Notes: generated from the letters alone by a model not told the origin. Numbered from the stretch's first letter, positions 1 through 8,265 are shown. The stretch is 64,000 bases of DNA from Haloferax sp. Q22 (GCF_001482285.1 NZ_LOEP01000018.1:1-64000); one strand, 5' to 3'. Numbers and translations are program-made.

Positions 1-1587
1 GTCAGCGAGACGCACATCTCGGTCGCGGACACGCAGACCGGTCGGGCCGCCTACAGCGCGTTCCGCGACGCGGTCCAGTCGTACAACGAGCGACAGATGG
101 CCCACGAGGAGAACCAGTCCGCGGCGTTCCCGGTCGTCGTCGACCTCCAGTACCGCGAGCGCGCCGCGCTCGTCCCGGCCGGAAGCCGCGTCGACGGCGG
201 CGCAGGTGGAGGAGGTGGCGGAGTCGGAACCGGCGACGGCGGGGGAGCCGGAACCGGTGGCGGCGGAGCCGACACCGGAACCGATGGCGGAACCGCTGAC
301 GACGCGGGCGGAACATCCGCCGACGGCCCGGACGCGTCCGACGCCGCGGCGGCCGACGACGGCGGCGTCGACGCCCCGTCGCTTGGTGGGATAGCGGGCC
401 TCTTCGGCGGCGACACCAGCGGGTCGCCGGCGAGCATTAGCCCGCCGTTTCCGTTCGCCTCGCTCGTCCTCGCATTCGCTTTCCTCGTGCCGATGAACTT
501 CGTGATTCAGGCCTACGGGTCGAGCGTCCTCAACGAGCGCATCAACCGCCGCGGCGAACTGCTCCTCGTCGCGCCCATCTCGCCGAGCGACATCGTCGCC
601 GGCAAGACGCTGCCGTACCTGCTCGGCACGGTCGCTATCACCGTCGCTATCGCGGCGGCGGTCGGCGGTGGCGTCGTCTCGGTGGCCGCGGTCGTCCCCA
701 TCGGCCTCCTGTTTCTCGCGTCGACGTTCGTCGGCGCGATGTTCGCCCGCTCGTTCAAGGAACTCACGTTCGTCACGGTGACGGTGTCTGTGTTCCTGAC
801 GACGTACACGTTCGTCCCGGCCATCTTCACGAACGTCACGCCCATCGCGCTCATCTCGCCGTTGACGCTCGTCGTGCGCGACCTCGCGGGCGAGTCGATT
901 CCGCTCGGCGAGTTCCTGTTTTCGGTCGGGCCGATTCTCCTCGCCGCGGGCGTGTTGTTCCTCCTCGGCGTCGGCGTCTACCGCGAGGAAGACATGTTCA
1001 CCCAGCGGCCGGTCCCGCTGAAGTTCCTCGATGCGCTCGACAGCCGAATCTCGCGGGCGCGTTCCGTGGCGACCCTGTCGGCGCTGTCGATTCCGTTCGT
1101 CTTCATCGCCGAACTGCTGGCCATCGCGGTGCTGTTCGTCCTCCCGGTGGACCTGACCGTCCCGATGATTCTTCTCGCGGTCGCGATCATCGAGGAGTTG
1201 GCCAAGAGCCTCCACGTTCTCGCGGCCTTCGAGAAGGCGCGCTTTTCCCGGACGCTCCGGTCGTCGCTCGTCCTCGGTGGGCTCTCCGGGCTCGGCTTCT
1301 TCGTCGGCGAGAAGTTCACCGCTATCGCCCAACTCGCCGGGTTGCAGTCGCTCACACTGGGACAGACCGCCTTCGCGCCCTCCGGGGTCGGTATCGGCGA
1401 CGGCACCGGCGTGAGCGCCCTCGTCGTCCTCGGACTGTTCCTCGCGCCGCTGGCACTCCACGCGGTGACCGCCAGCGTGACCGCCCTCGGGGCGAGTCGG
1501 GGGCGCTCGGCCTACGGTGTCGCGCTCGTGGGTGCCATCGTGATTCACCTCGTCTACAACCTCCAGGTGGTGAACGCCCTTGGGTAG
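1..1587 (+). CDS. ABC-2 type permease fused to PrsW-like intramembrane protease domain (5' partial)
   Basis: The reading frame is open from base 1, so the N-terminus lies outside the window; 528 codons are visible. A hydrophilic N-terminal part leads into a Gly/Ala/Asp-rich low-complexity linker (codons about 62-140), then a block of membrane segments typical of ABC-2 permeases (about 150-330). A C-terminal multi-helix domain carries PrsW/CPBP-like motifs: EELAK at codons 398-402, FFVGEK with Glu 437, His 487, and HLVYN at 516-520. These match the acidic and histidine residues proposed to bind metal in PrsW-type proteases. The next permease overlaps it by 8 bases, so the pair probably forms one ABC exporter, with the ATPase expected upstream. 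The exported substrate is unknown. Protease activity is inferred from motifs only. Confidence 0.8.
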   Translation, partial: VSETHISVADTQTGRAAYSAFRDAVQSYNERQMAHEENQSAAFPVVVDLQYRERAALVPAGSRVDGGAGGGGGGVGTGDGGGAGTGGGGADTGTDGGTADDAGGTSADGPDASDAAAADDGGVDAPSLGGIAGLFGGDTSGSPASISPPFPFASLVLAFAFLVPMNFVIQAYGSSVLNERINRRGELLLVAPISPSDIVAGKTLPYLLGTVAITVAIAAAVGGGVVSVAAVVPIGLLFLASTFVGAMFARSFKELTFVTVTVSVFLTTYTFVPAIFTNVTPIALISPLTLVVRDLAGESIPLGEFLFSVGPILLAAGVLFLLGVGVYREEDMFTQRPVPLKFLDALDSRISRARSVATLSALSIPFVFIAELLAIAVLFVLPVDLTVPMILLAVAIIEELAKSLHVLAAFEKARFSRTLRSSLVLGGLSGLGFFVGEKFTAIAQLAGLQSLTLGQTAFAPSGVGIGDGTGVSALVVLGLFLAPLALHAVTASVTALGASRGRSAYGVALVGAIVIHLVYNLQVVNALG

Positions 1588-2638
1588 CCCGCGACTCGCC
1601 ATCGCCCGGCGCGAACTCGGCAGTCTCCGCAAGGAAAAGACCATCGTGCTGGCGCTGGCCATCCAGCTGTTCGTCGCGGCGTTCTCGTCGTTCCTCGTCG
1701 TCGGGCTCGTCTCGTTGTACGACCCCGGCGCGGCGAGCTATCAGGTCGACGTGGCCGTCACGGGCGACGAGGAGGCAGTCGAGGACCTGCTTCGCGCCGT
1801 CGGGTCCGAAGACGGGCTCAGCGGGCGACCGTACGACTCCACGTCGGCTGCGATGACGGCGTTCCAAGAGCGGGAGGTCGATGCCGTCTTAGCGGCGTCC
1901 ACGGGCGAGGACGGCAGGATACGAATCGCGGCGGTCGCGCCCGATACGGGCGTGGAGACGACGGCGGTCGTCACCCGCCTCCGCGACGCGCTCCGCGAAC
2001 TGGAGCGCAACGAGCGCGAAGAGTGGAGCGCGTTCCTCGCCACGGACCCGCTTTCCCTCCCGCCGGCGGCGGAGTCGAGCCCGTACTTCGGCTTCACCTA
2101 CACGGTGCTCGTCCCGCTGTTGTTGTTCCTGCCCGTGTTCATCTCGGGGTCGCTGGTGGTCGATTCGCTCACGGAAGAGGTCGCCCGCGGGACGCTCGAA
2201 CTCCTGCGGGTCGCGCCTGTGAGCTTCGCGGCCGTCGTGGACGGGAAGCTCCTCGCGGCCGGCGGACTGGCCCCGGTGCAGGCGGTGGCGTGGATGCTCC
2301 TCCTCCAACTGAACGGGTCGACTATCGAGAGCGTTCCGTGGCTGTTCGGCATGGTCGCCGGGCTCTCGGCCGTCGTCGTCACCCTCGGCGCGGCGGTGGC
2401 GATCACCTCGCCCGACCGTCGGGTCGCCCAACTCCTGTACTCCATCGGCGTGCTCCTCGTCTTCGCGGGCGCGTCGCTGCTGCCCCTGAACCCCGCGAAC
2501 ACGGCCGCGCGACTGGCCCTCGGGACCGCGGGCGTCGGCGCAAAGGTCGCCGTCGCGGGACTCGTCTTCGTCGGCGTCGTCGCGCTCGTCGGCCTCCGGT
2601 TCGTCGTCGACCGGGTTGACCCGAACGAACTCGGCTGA
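1580..2638 (+). CDS. ABC-2 type transporter permease
   Basis: This 352-residue membrane protein has the ABC-2/NatB layout: a first membrane helix near residues 20-45, a large extracytoplasmic domain of about 130 residues, then a cluster of five or so helices from about residue 170 to the end. It overlaps the preceding permease gene by 8 bases and is almost certainly co-transcribed with it. The frame is closed by a TGA at 1571, and the first start codon after it is TTG at 1580. Translation is therefore either coupled from this TTG or begins further inside. The role would be the second half of an efflux ABC transporter; the substrate cannot be read from the sequence. Confidence 0.82.
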   Translation: MGSPRLAIARRELGSLRKEKTIVLALAIQLFVAAFSSFLVVGLVSLYDPGAASYQVDVAVTGDEEAVEDLLRAVGSEDGLSGRPYDSTSAAMTAFQEREVDAVLAASTGEDGRIRIAAVAPDTGVETTAVVTRLRDALRELERNEREEWSAFLATDPLSLPPAAESSPYFGFTYTVLVPLLLFLPVFISGSLVVDSLTEEVARGTLELLRVAPVSFAAVVDGKLLAAGGLAPVQAVAWMLLLQLNGSTIESVPWLFGMVAGLSAVVVTLGAAVAITSPDRRVAQLLYSIGVLLVFAGASLLPLNPANTAARLALGTAGVGAKVAVAGLVFVGVVALVGLRFVVDRVDPNELG

Positions 2639-2731
2639 GGTCCGGTCCCTCAGTTCCGCTCTCGGCGTTCGCGTCCGTCGCTCCGACATCGCACCGGAAG
2701 TCGTACAAGCCCCGAGTCCGAGAGGCGAAAC

Positions 2732-3061
2732 ATGGCACTCGGAGGAACCGCGAAGAAGCTCCAGAAGGTCGCAGAGATGGCCGAAGACGTGTACAAGAAG
2801 CTCAACGAACTGCGCGAGCAGGTCGTTGAAGTCCGCGAGACGGTCAACGAGACGAAGTCGCGCGTCGACCGGCTCGAAGCCGAGAACGCCGAACAGCGGG
2901 CGATTCTCGAAGCAATCGCGGAAGAACAGGGCGTCGACCTCGACGCCGCCATCGCGCAGGCGCACATCTCCGAAGCCGAGGAGGACACCGCCGGAGACGA
3001 GGCCGACGCGTCTGACGGCGACGCCGACGCGTCGAGCGACGCCGCCACCGACGAAGCGTAG
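2732..3061 (+). CDS. Small acidic coiled-coil protein (DUF5798-like)
   Basis: This 109-residue protein has a short basic N-terminus, a heptad-rich helical stretch at about residues 10-70 that reads as a coiled coil, and a very acidic Asp/Ala/Glu tail from about residue 85. It resembles the haloarchaeal family usually labelled DUF5798. There is no signal peptide or membrane helix, so it is probably cytosolic and self-associating. It sits alone between the ABC permeases and a cysteine synthase-type gene. Function is unknown. Confidence 0.8.
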   Translation: MALGGTAKKLQKVAEMAEDVYKKLNELREQVVEVRETVNETKSRVDRLEAENAEQRAILEAIAEEQGVDLDAAIAQAHISEAEEDTAGDEADASDGDADASSDAATDEA

Positions 3062-3243
3062 GCCGACCGACCCCTCCGTCCCTCTCGTTCGCTTTCGGCA
3101 TTGGTCCCCTGCCACAGCCCCGCTTCCAGTCTCAAAGACGGTGCTTTCGACCGGCCTCAACCGCTCCGACCCCGAGCCGACTGTCGATGAGGTGGTGAAT
3201 CGGGATGAAAACGTTCAGGGCCAGGGGCAACTTTTGCCCACGT

Positions 3244-4224
3244 ATGACCACGCACCGCGACCCTCTCGACTCGGTGCTCGACACCGTCGGCGAGACGCCG
3301 CTCGTCAGAGTCCACGCGTCGCCCGACGAGGTGCCCGTCTACGCGAAGCTCGAATCGTTCAACCCGGGCGCGAGCGTCAAGGACCGCATCGGGACGTACA
3401 TGCTCGAACAAATGCTCGAATCGGGTGAGCTCCCCGAGGGCGGCACTATCGTCGAGCCGACCGCCGGCAACACCGGCATCGGCTTCGCCGTCGGGGCCGG
3501 ACAGCTCGGCATCCGCGCGGTGTTCGTCGTCCCCGAGCGGTTCAGCGTCGAAAAACAGACGCTCATGCGCGCGCTCGGTGCCGACGTGGTGAACACGCCC
3601 ACGGAGGACGGGATGGGCGGCGCTATCGACCGCGCCCACAAGCTCGCCGACGAACTCGACGACGCCGTCGTCCCCCAGCAGTTCTCCAACCCGCTCAACC
3701 CCGAGGCGCACTACAAGACGACCGCGCCCGAGGTTTACGACGCGCTCGACGGCGAAGTGGGCGCGCTCGTCGCCGGCTGCGGCACCGCGGGCACGCTCAT
3801 GGGAATGGCGCGCTACGGCCGCGAGCACCACGAAGACACGTTCGTCACCGCCGTCGAACCCGAAGGCTCGCTCTACGCCCGGCTCCACGGCCGCGACGTG
3901 GCGGAGGCGTCGTACAAGACCGAGGGCATCGGGACGCACGACCCCGCGACGAACGAGCTGTTCGACCCCGAACTGGTGGACGAAATCGTCCAAATCGCCG
4001 ACCGCGACACCCACGACGAGATGCAACGCCTCGCCGCCGAGGAGGGCCACCTCGTCGCGTCGAGCGCCGCCGCCAACTCGCTGGCCGCCGTCGACGTGGC
4101 CGAGCGCGCCGCCGCCGGCGACCTCGACCTCCCGTACGACACCGTCGTCACCGTCTTCCCCGACTCCTCGGAGCGATACCTCTCGAAGGGCGTCTACGGC
4201 GACTTCGAGTCGTGGGAAGGGTAA
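3244..4224 (+). CDS. PLP-dependent cysteine synthase family protein
   Basis: A fold-type II pyridoxal-phosphate enzyme of 326 residues. The PLP-binding lysine is K46 in the motif NPGASVKDRI, the phosphate/substrate loop TAGNTG is at 73-78, and a glycine-rich loop (GCGTAGT) follows. The family joins sulfide to O-acetylserine or O-phosphoserine, or makes cystathionine. Sequence alone does not separate cysteine synthase from cystathionine beta-synthase-like activity. The start at 3244 is preferred because the homologous N-terminus (DSVLDTVGETPLV) begins just after it; an upstream in-frame ATG at 3205 adds unrelated residues. The gene is monocistronic and converges on the next one. Confidence 0.88.
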   Translation: MTTHRDPLDSVLDTVGETPLVRVHASPDEVPVYAKLESFNPGASVKDRIGTYMLEQMLESGELPEGGTIVEPTAGNTGIGFAVGAGQLGIRAVFVVPERFSVEKQTLMRALGADVVNTPTEDGMGGAIDRAHKLADELDDAVVPQQFSNPLNPEAHYKTTAPEVYDALDGEVGALVAGCGTAGTLMGMARYGREHHEDTFVTAVEPEGSLYARLHGRDVAEASYKTEGIGTHDPATNELFDPELVDEIVQIADRDTHDEMQRLAAEEGHLVASSAAANSLAAVDVAERAAAGDLDLPYDTVVTVFPDSSERYLSKGVYGDFESWEG

Positions 4225-4227
4225 AAA
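4223..4227 (-). terminator. Short T-tract terminator for the CoA-binding gene
   Basis: On the minus strand this reads as five consecutive T about 50 bases past the stop codon at 4276. It overlaps the stop of the convergent gene. Archaeal termination needs only a T-rich stretch, so it is plausible but weak. Confidence 0.35.
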
Positions 4228-4275
4228 CGGCGGTTCAGCGGCCGGCTCCGACCGACTCGTCGCTCCGCCGCCCGC

Positions 4276-4695
4276 TCAGGCGAGCCGCGAGTGCTCGACT
4301 TTGAAGCACTTGTCCTGAACGAACGAGAGTCCCGCCTCCTCGGCGCGGGCGGCCGCGTCGTCGTCGCGGATGCCGAGTTGGAGCCAGACGGCCGCCACGT
4401 CGCCGCGGTCGGCGGCGCGCTCGATTGCGGTGTCGACGATGTCGCCAGCCTCCTCGGACGGTCGGAACACGTCCACGAGGTCGATGTCCTCGTCCACGTC
4501 GGCGAGCGAGTCGTACGCCGTCTCGCCGAGGATTTCGTCGTGGAAGGGGTTGACCGGAACGACGCGGTAGCCGTGGCGCTGCATGTACGCCGGGATGTCG
4601 TGGGCGGGCTTGCCGGGCGTGGCCGAACAGCCGACGACCGCGATGGTCTCGGCGTCGAGCAGCACGCGGATGTCGTCGTCGCTGGTGATGGGCAT
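4276..4695 (-). CDS. CoA-binding domain protein (YccU-like)
   Basis: A 139-residue single-domain Rossmann protein of the CoA-binding family. The N-terminal strand-loop IAVVGCSATPGKP (residues 18-30) is the nucleotide-binding signature, followed by a second helix-strand unit containing VVPVNP. Stand-alone members are thought to bind CoA or related nucleotides; no reaction is established. A minus-strand TTTTTATC box about 25 bases upstream supports the start at 4695 as a leaderless transcript. It is probably monocistronic. Confidence 0.85.
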   Translation of the reverse strand: MPITSDDDIRVLLDAETIAVVGCSATPGKPAHDIPAYMQRHGYRVVPVNPFHDEILGETAYDSLADVDEDIDLVDVFRPSEEAGDIVDTAIERAADRGDVAAVWLQLGIRDDDAAARAEEAGLSFVQDKCFKVEHSRLA

Positions 4696-4715
4696 ACCTA
4701 CGACGTGGCCGGCTG

Positions 4716-4724
4716 CGGATAAAA
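4716..4724 (-). promoter_or_regulatory. Box A promoter of the CoA-binding gene
   Basis: The minus strand reads TTTTTATC about 23-30 bases before the ATG at 4695, the usual TATA position for a haloarchaeal leaderless mRNA. Confidence 0.5.
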
Positions 4725-4782
4725 ACGTCAGGCGGGTGTGCGGCGCGGCCGTCGTCCCAGTCGGGACACCCGGACTCCCGTC

Positions 4783-5394
4783 TCAGTGGTCCGCGATGCG
4801 GATGTCCGGCGGCGCGTCCTCGTGGGTCGTGATGATGCCGTCGAAGAGCTGTTTGATGGTGTTCATCGTCCGGTCGTCGTGGGCGTCGGCGTCGATGGTG
4901 AACAGGCCGAGGCCGCCCACGCTCTGGATGCGGCCGGTGAACACGTGGAGAAATCGGAAGACAGTCTGGAGGTCGGCGTACATCAGGAGCGTCGACAGCG
5001 AGTGGAGCATGATACGGTTCTCCGGGAGCCCGCGGTCCTGGTAGTACTCCTTGAGAATCTCCGAGAGCTTGATTCCGATTCCGGTCATGTCGACCGGCGA
5101 CGACGTGTATCGGATTCGGTCGTCGTCGCGGACCTCGCCGACACCCTGCTGTTTCGTGACGCAGTCGACGATCGCGACGGGTTTGCCCTCGTAGTCGAGT
5201 CGCTTACCGAAGTCGTTGAGAATGCGGTCCGCGCCGTCTTTGGTCGTGACGATAACCGCGCCCTCGCCGTTTCGAGTGCCCTCGGCAAGGATGTCGAGCG
5301 CCAGTGAGCGCTTGCCGGTCAGTGGCGGTCCGACGAGAAGGAGGTTCGTCCCCGGTTCGACCTCGACGTCGAGGTCAGCGCCTAGCTTATACAT
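4783..5394 (-). CDS. RecA/KaiC-like ATPase-fold protein with degenerate P-loop (HTR-like)
   Basis: A protein of about 203 residues with a RecA-like core. The P-loop is GPPLTGKR (residues 22-29), where the Ser/Thr after the invariant lysine is replaced by Arg; a Ser follows one position later. A hydrophobic strand ending in Asp (PVAIVDC) resembles Walker B. Similar haloarchaeal proteins are annotated HTR-like or Rad55/KaiC-like and are suspected sensors or signalling partners rather than recombinases. The start at 5394 gives the family-type N-terminus; a 14-residue upstream extension is possible. Nucleotide hydrolysis is doubtful because of the altered P-loop. Confidence 0.75.
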   Translation of the reverse strand: MYKLGADLDVEVEPGTNLLLVGPPLTGKRSLALDILAEGTRNGEGAVIVTTKDGADRILNDFGKRLDYEGKPVAIVDCVTKQQGVGEVRDDDRIRYTSSPVDMTGIGIKLSEILKEYYQDRGLPENRIMLHSLSTLLMYADLQTVFRFLHVFTGRIQSVGGLGLFTIDADAHDDRTMNTIKQLFDGIITTHEDAPPDIRIADH

Positions 5395-5581
5395 GCGGGT
5401 ACCTCGGTTCGACGGTATCGACTCCGAGGAACGCAATCGCGTGACGCTTCCGCTCGCCGAGGGTCATCGGATAGTACGACCATTCGGTGAGCCGGTAATA
5501 TTCTTTTTGATTGGCGGATAGAACGCCCTCCGTTCGTCGGCGCGTTCCCCGGAATCCGACCGATTGTTCGTCCGCATACAT
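5387..5581 (-). CDS. Possible small ORF overlapping the start of the RecA-like gene
   Basis: A 64-codon frame begins 1 base after the UbiA stop and ends in TAA overlapping the ATG of the RecA-like gene by 8 bases, a layout seen in translational coupling. About a third of its codons end in A or T, clearly more than in neighbouring genes, and no family is recognised. The same interval must also hold a promoter for the downstream gene. It may be leader sequence rather than a gene. Confidence 0.25.
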   Translation of the reverse strand: MYADEQSVGFRGTRRRTEGVLSANQKEYYRLTEWSYYPMTLGERKRHAIAFLGVDTVEPRYPHV

Positions 5582-6436
5582 TTATATGGTTCCTCCAGTC
5601 TGCGCCGTCGCCCGTCCGACGATGAAGGCGAACGCCGCTAAAAACATCCCGTATTTGAGTCGGCGCTGGGCGGCGGCCGGGTCGGCGAACGCCCGCGTCG
5701 CGGCAGCAAGCATGACCGCGTCGGCGGGGACGACGACGCCGAGGTACGCCAGCCCGAACCCGCCCCAGATGAACGGCACTGCGCTCGCCGCGACGGCCAC
5801 GACCAAGACGACCGCGCCGAGCCACAGCGACGCCTCCTCGCCGACGACGATGGGAAGCGTCCGCAGTCCCTCTTCCCTGTCGCCACCGATGTCCTCCACG
5901 TCTTTGACGATTTCGCGGGTCAGCGTCGCCAGCGCGGCGAGCACACAGAGGACGACCGCGCCCAACGGCTCGCCGATGGCCGCGCCGCCGAAGAGGAACG
6001 TCGAGCCGGTGAGCGCGGCGACGACGACGTTGCCGATACCCGGGAGCCCCTTGAAGAACTCCGTGTACGCGAGGAGCGCAACGAGGTTGACGACGGCGAT
6101 GGCGATGGCGACGACCGGGAGGACGAACGCCGAGACGACCGCCCCGCCGAACAGCGCGACGCTGAACCACTTCGCCTCGGCCGCGGTCACCGCGCCGCGC
6201 GGAATCGGCCGGTCGGGGCGGTTGATGCGGTCGATATCGCGGTCGAAATAGTCGTTGATGGCGTTGCCCGCACCCGTGGCGAACACGGTGGCGAGCATCG
6301 CCGCAACGACGACGAGCGCGTCGCTCGGGGCCGCCCCGGCGACGAACGCCCCGGTGAACGTGAGGACGCCGGCAGCGACGGCGTTTCCCGGTCGGGTGAG
6401 TTCGACGAACCCGCGCGCTCGCGTACCGAGAGACAT
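5582..6436 (-). CDS. Digeranylgeranylglyceryl phosphate synthase (UbiA family prenyltransferase)
   Basis: A polytopic membrane prenyltransferase of 284 residues. The first aspartate-rich motif NDYFDRDIDR is at 61-70, followed by INRPDRPIP; the second is DVEDIGGDREEG in the middle of the protein. These residues bind Mg and prenyl diphosphate. In archaea this type attaches the second geranylgeranyl chain to geranylgeranylglyceryl phosphate, making the core of archaeol lipids. Other UbiA activities (quinone or haem side chains) cannot be fully excluded. The start at 6436 is fixed by a box A 25 bases upstream; an upstream ATG at 6514 lies on the far side of that promoter. Confidence 0.85.
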   Translation of the reverse strand: MSLGTRARGFVELTRPGNAVAAGVLTFTGAFVAGAAPSDALVVVAAMLATVFATGAGNAINDYFDRDIDRINRPDRPIPRGAVTAAEAKWFSVALFGGAVVSAFVLPVVAIAIAVVNLVALLAYTEFFKGLPGIGNVVVAALTGSTFLFGGAAIGEPLGAVVLCVLAALATLTREIVKDVEDIGGDREEGLRTLPIVVGEEASLWLGAVVLVVAVAASAVPFIWGGFGLAYLGVVVPADAVMLAAATRAFADPAAAQRRLKYGMFLAAFAFIVGRATAQTGGTI

Positions 6437-6460
6437 ACCCCGTACTGTTCGGAGGTCGGG

Positions 6461-6467
6461 TATAAAT
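6461..6467 (-). promoter_or_regulatory. Box A promoter of the UbiA-family gene
   Basis: The minus strand reads ATTTATA, 25-31 bases before the ATG at 6436, consistent with a leaderless transcript. Confidence 0.6.
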
Positions 6468-6497
6468 CGCGCGGAGTCGCCGCCTCGAATCAATCCA

Positions 6498-6504
6498 TTT
6501 AAAA
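6498..6504 (+). promoter_or_regulatory. Box A promoter of tRNA-Arg
   Basis: TTTAAAA ends 26 bases before the first base of the tRNA, the standard archaeal stable-RNA promoter element and spacing. Confidence 0.65.
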
Positions 6505-6530
6505 CAGTCCACAACAGACGAAGTCATGTA

Positions 6531-6605
6531 GGGCGCTTAGCTCAGTCTGGACAGAGTGCTTGGCTTCGGACCAAGTTGCCGTGGGTTCAAATCCTGCAGC
6601 GCCCA
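6531..6605 (+). tRNA. tRNA-Arg (anticodon TCG)
   Basis: A complete cloverleaf can be drawn. The acceptor stem GGGCGCT pairs with AGCGCCC at 6598-6604, with discriminator A at 6605. The anticodon stem CTTGG/CCAAG encloses the loop CTTCGGA, giving anticodon TCG, which reads the arginine codon CGA. The T-arm loop is TTCAAAT. No intron interrupts the anticodon loop and CCA is not encoded. No duplicated tRNA 3' end was seen downstream, so there is no sign of an integrated element. Confidence 0.95.
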
Positions 6606-6896
6606 TGATTCTTCCGCGAACAACGTGAGTGGAGAATCATCTCCGCGAAATATTGGAATCGGTGAGCGACGGAAGTGAGCGACCGCTGTTCACAATCCTC
6701 TAGGTCCGAGAGACCGCCCGCCGCCGGGCGCACCGCTCGCCTTTCGGGTGCTCGTCGGAGCCGCCGTACCGACCCTCGGCTTTCTCGCTTAACTGGGCCG
6801 CCGACTCGTCTTCGGAATCAAAACTCACGCCGCGTCGAAAGCCCGATTCTCCTAGGCACAACCGAGTTAGGTACGGCTCCCCTCATATTTACCCCC

Positions 6897-8234
6897 ATGG
6901 ACCGGACCGAATACGCGATACTCACGGTCATCGCACTCGCGACGGTCGGCATCGGCGTGTTCACGACCACGGAGCCGCTGGGGACGTTCCTCGTCGAGAG
7001 CGCCCGAGAGGCGCTTTCGACCACCGCGGCCATGGCGTGGGTGACGTGGTGGGCACTCGTCGTCGGCTTCGCAATCGCCGGCGGCGTGGAGGCGTGGACC
7101 TCGAGCGAGGAGGTCTCGGAGCTACTGGAGGGCCACGGCCCGCGGGAAATCGGCTACGGCTCGCTGTTCGGCTTCGTCTCCTCGTCGTGTTCCTACAGCG
7201 CCATCGCCACGGCGAAGAACCTGTTCAAGAAGGGCGGATCGGCGGCGGCGACCCTCGGGGCGTTCATGTTCGCCTCGACCAATCTCGTCATCGAAATCGG
7301 CGCGGTCATCTGGATTCTGCTCGGCTGGCAGTTCCTCGTGGCCGACATCCTCGGCGGGTTCATTCTCATCGGGCTGATGGCGTTCGGCTTCGTCTACCTC
7401 GTGCCCGACGAGGTGGTCGAACAGGCCCGACAGAACGTCCAAGACGAGGGCTCGGAGACCGTCCGCGACCCAGTCTGCGGGATGGAGGTGAATCCCGACG
7501 AGACCGAGTACTCCGTCGAACACGACGGGCGGACGTTCTACTTCTGCTCGGAGTCGTGCAAGGAGAGCTTCGACCCCGAGGAGGCCAACACGACGGTCCG
7601 CGAGCGGGCGACGTCGCTGTCGGGGTGGAAGGCGCTCGCCGACAAGCAGTGGAAGGAGTGGGGCATGCTCTGGGACGAAATCGCTATCGGGTTCATCTTC
7701 GCCGGCCTCATCGCCGGGTTCATCCCCGAGTCGGTGTGGACCTCGGTGTTCTCGGGGCCGGCGTTCGGGCTTCCGGTGTACGTCTTTTGGACCGCGGTCC
7801 TCGGGGCCGTCATCGGCGTCGTCACCTTCGTCTGCTCGGTCGGGAACGTCCCGTTCGGGGCGGTCCTGTTCTCGAACGGTCTGCCGTTCGGGAGCGTCCT
7901 GAGCTACATCTACGCGGACCTCATCGTCCCGCCCATCATGGACGCCTACCGCGAGTACTACGGGACGACGTTCGCGGCCGTCCTCTCGGGGATGATATTC
8001 GTCGCGGCGGTCTTGACGGGCGTCGTCATCCACTTCGTCTTCCTCGGCGCGGGGCTCATCCCGGCGCCCGAGAGCGTCCAAATCGCCGAGGTACGCATCG
8101 AGGCGGATTACAAGCTCGCGTTGAACGTGTTCGCCACCGGCCTGTTCGGCGTCCTCTACTGGCTCCACCGCTCGGAGTCGGTCGGCGACGACGGCCACGG
8201 CGGCCACGACGAGGTAACCCAGGCCGGCGACTAA
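6897..8234 (+). CDS. Membrane permease with internal YHS metal-binding domain
   Basis: A 445-residue membrane protein of the predicted permease family (DUF318/UPF0718, ArsP-related). The N-terminal half has four or so helices including the family patch FVSSSCSYSAIA (about 93-104). A cytoplasmic YHS domain sits at about 190-230 with DPVCGMEV, Cys 194 and the CSESC pair at 217/221, a motif associated with heavy-metal handling. A second helix bundle follows, containing FVCSVGNVPFGA, the mirror of the first patch. It probably exports a metal or metalloid species; which one is unknown. The start at 6897 is chosen because the upstream in-frame extension is low-complexity basic sequence. Confidence 0.83.
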   Translation: MDRTEYAILTVIALATVGIGVFTTTEPLGTFLVESAREALSTTAAMAWVTWWALVVGFAIAGGVEAWTSSEEVSELLEGHGPREIGYGSLFGFVSSSCSYSAIATAKNLFKKGGSAAATLGAFMFASTNLVIEIGAVIWILLGWQFLVADILGGFILIGLMAFGFVYLVPDEVVEQARQNVQDEGSETVRDPVCGMEVNPDETEYSVEHDGRTFYFCSESCKESFDPEEANTTVRERATSLSGWKALADKQWKEWGMLWDEIAIGFIFAGLIAGFIPESVWTSVFSGPAFGLPVYVFWTAVLGAVIGVVTFVCSVGNVPFGAVLFSNGLPFGSVLSYIYADLIVPPIMDAYREYYGTTFAAVLSGMIFVAAVLTGVVIHFVFLGAGLIPAPESVQIAEVRIEADYKLALNVFATGLFGVLYWLHRSESVGDDGHGGHDEVTQAGD

Positions 8235-8259
8235 GCCGGTAACTCGACCCGTGACCCGC

Positions 8260-8265
8260 AAAAAA
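8260..8265 (-). terminator. T-tract terminator of the MC1 gene
   Basis: Six T in a row on the minus strand, 33 bases past the stop of the MC1 gene, in the convergent gap with the permease gene. Confidence 0.5.

Noticed and set aside
3205-3243. Longer N-terminus for the cysteine synthase-type protein
   Set aside because: The extra 13 residues are unlike family N-termini and the internal ATG at 3244 gives the expected length.
6606-6896. Possible integration site downstream of tRNA-Arg
   Set aside because: No repeat of the tRNA 3' end, no integrase and no foreign-looking gene follow. The gap has only short chance repeats (GATTCT/AGAATC, CCGCGAA twice).
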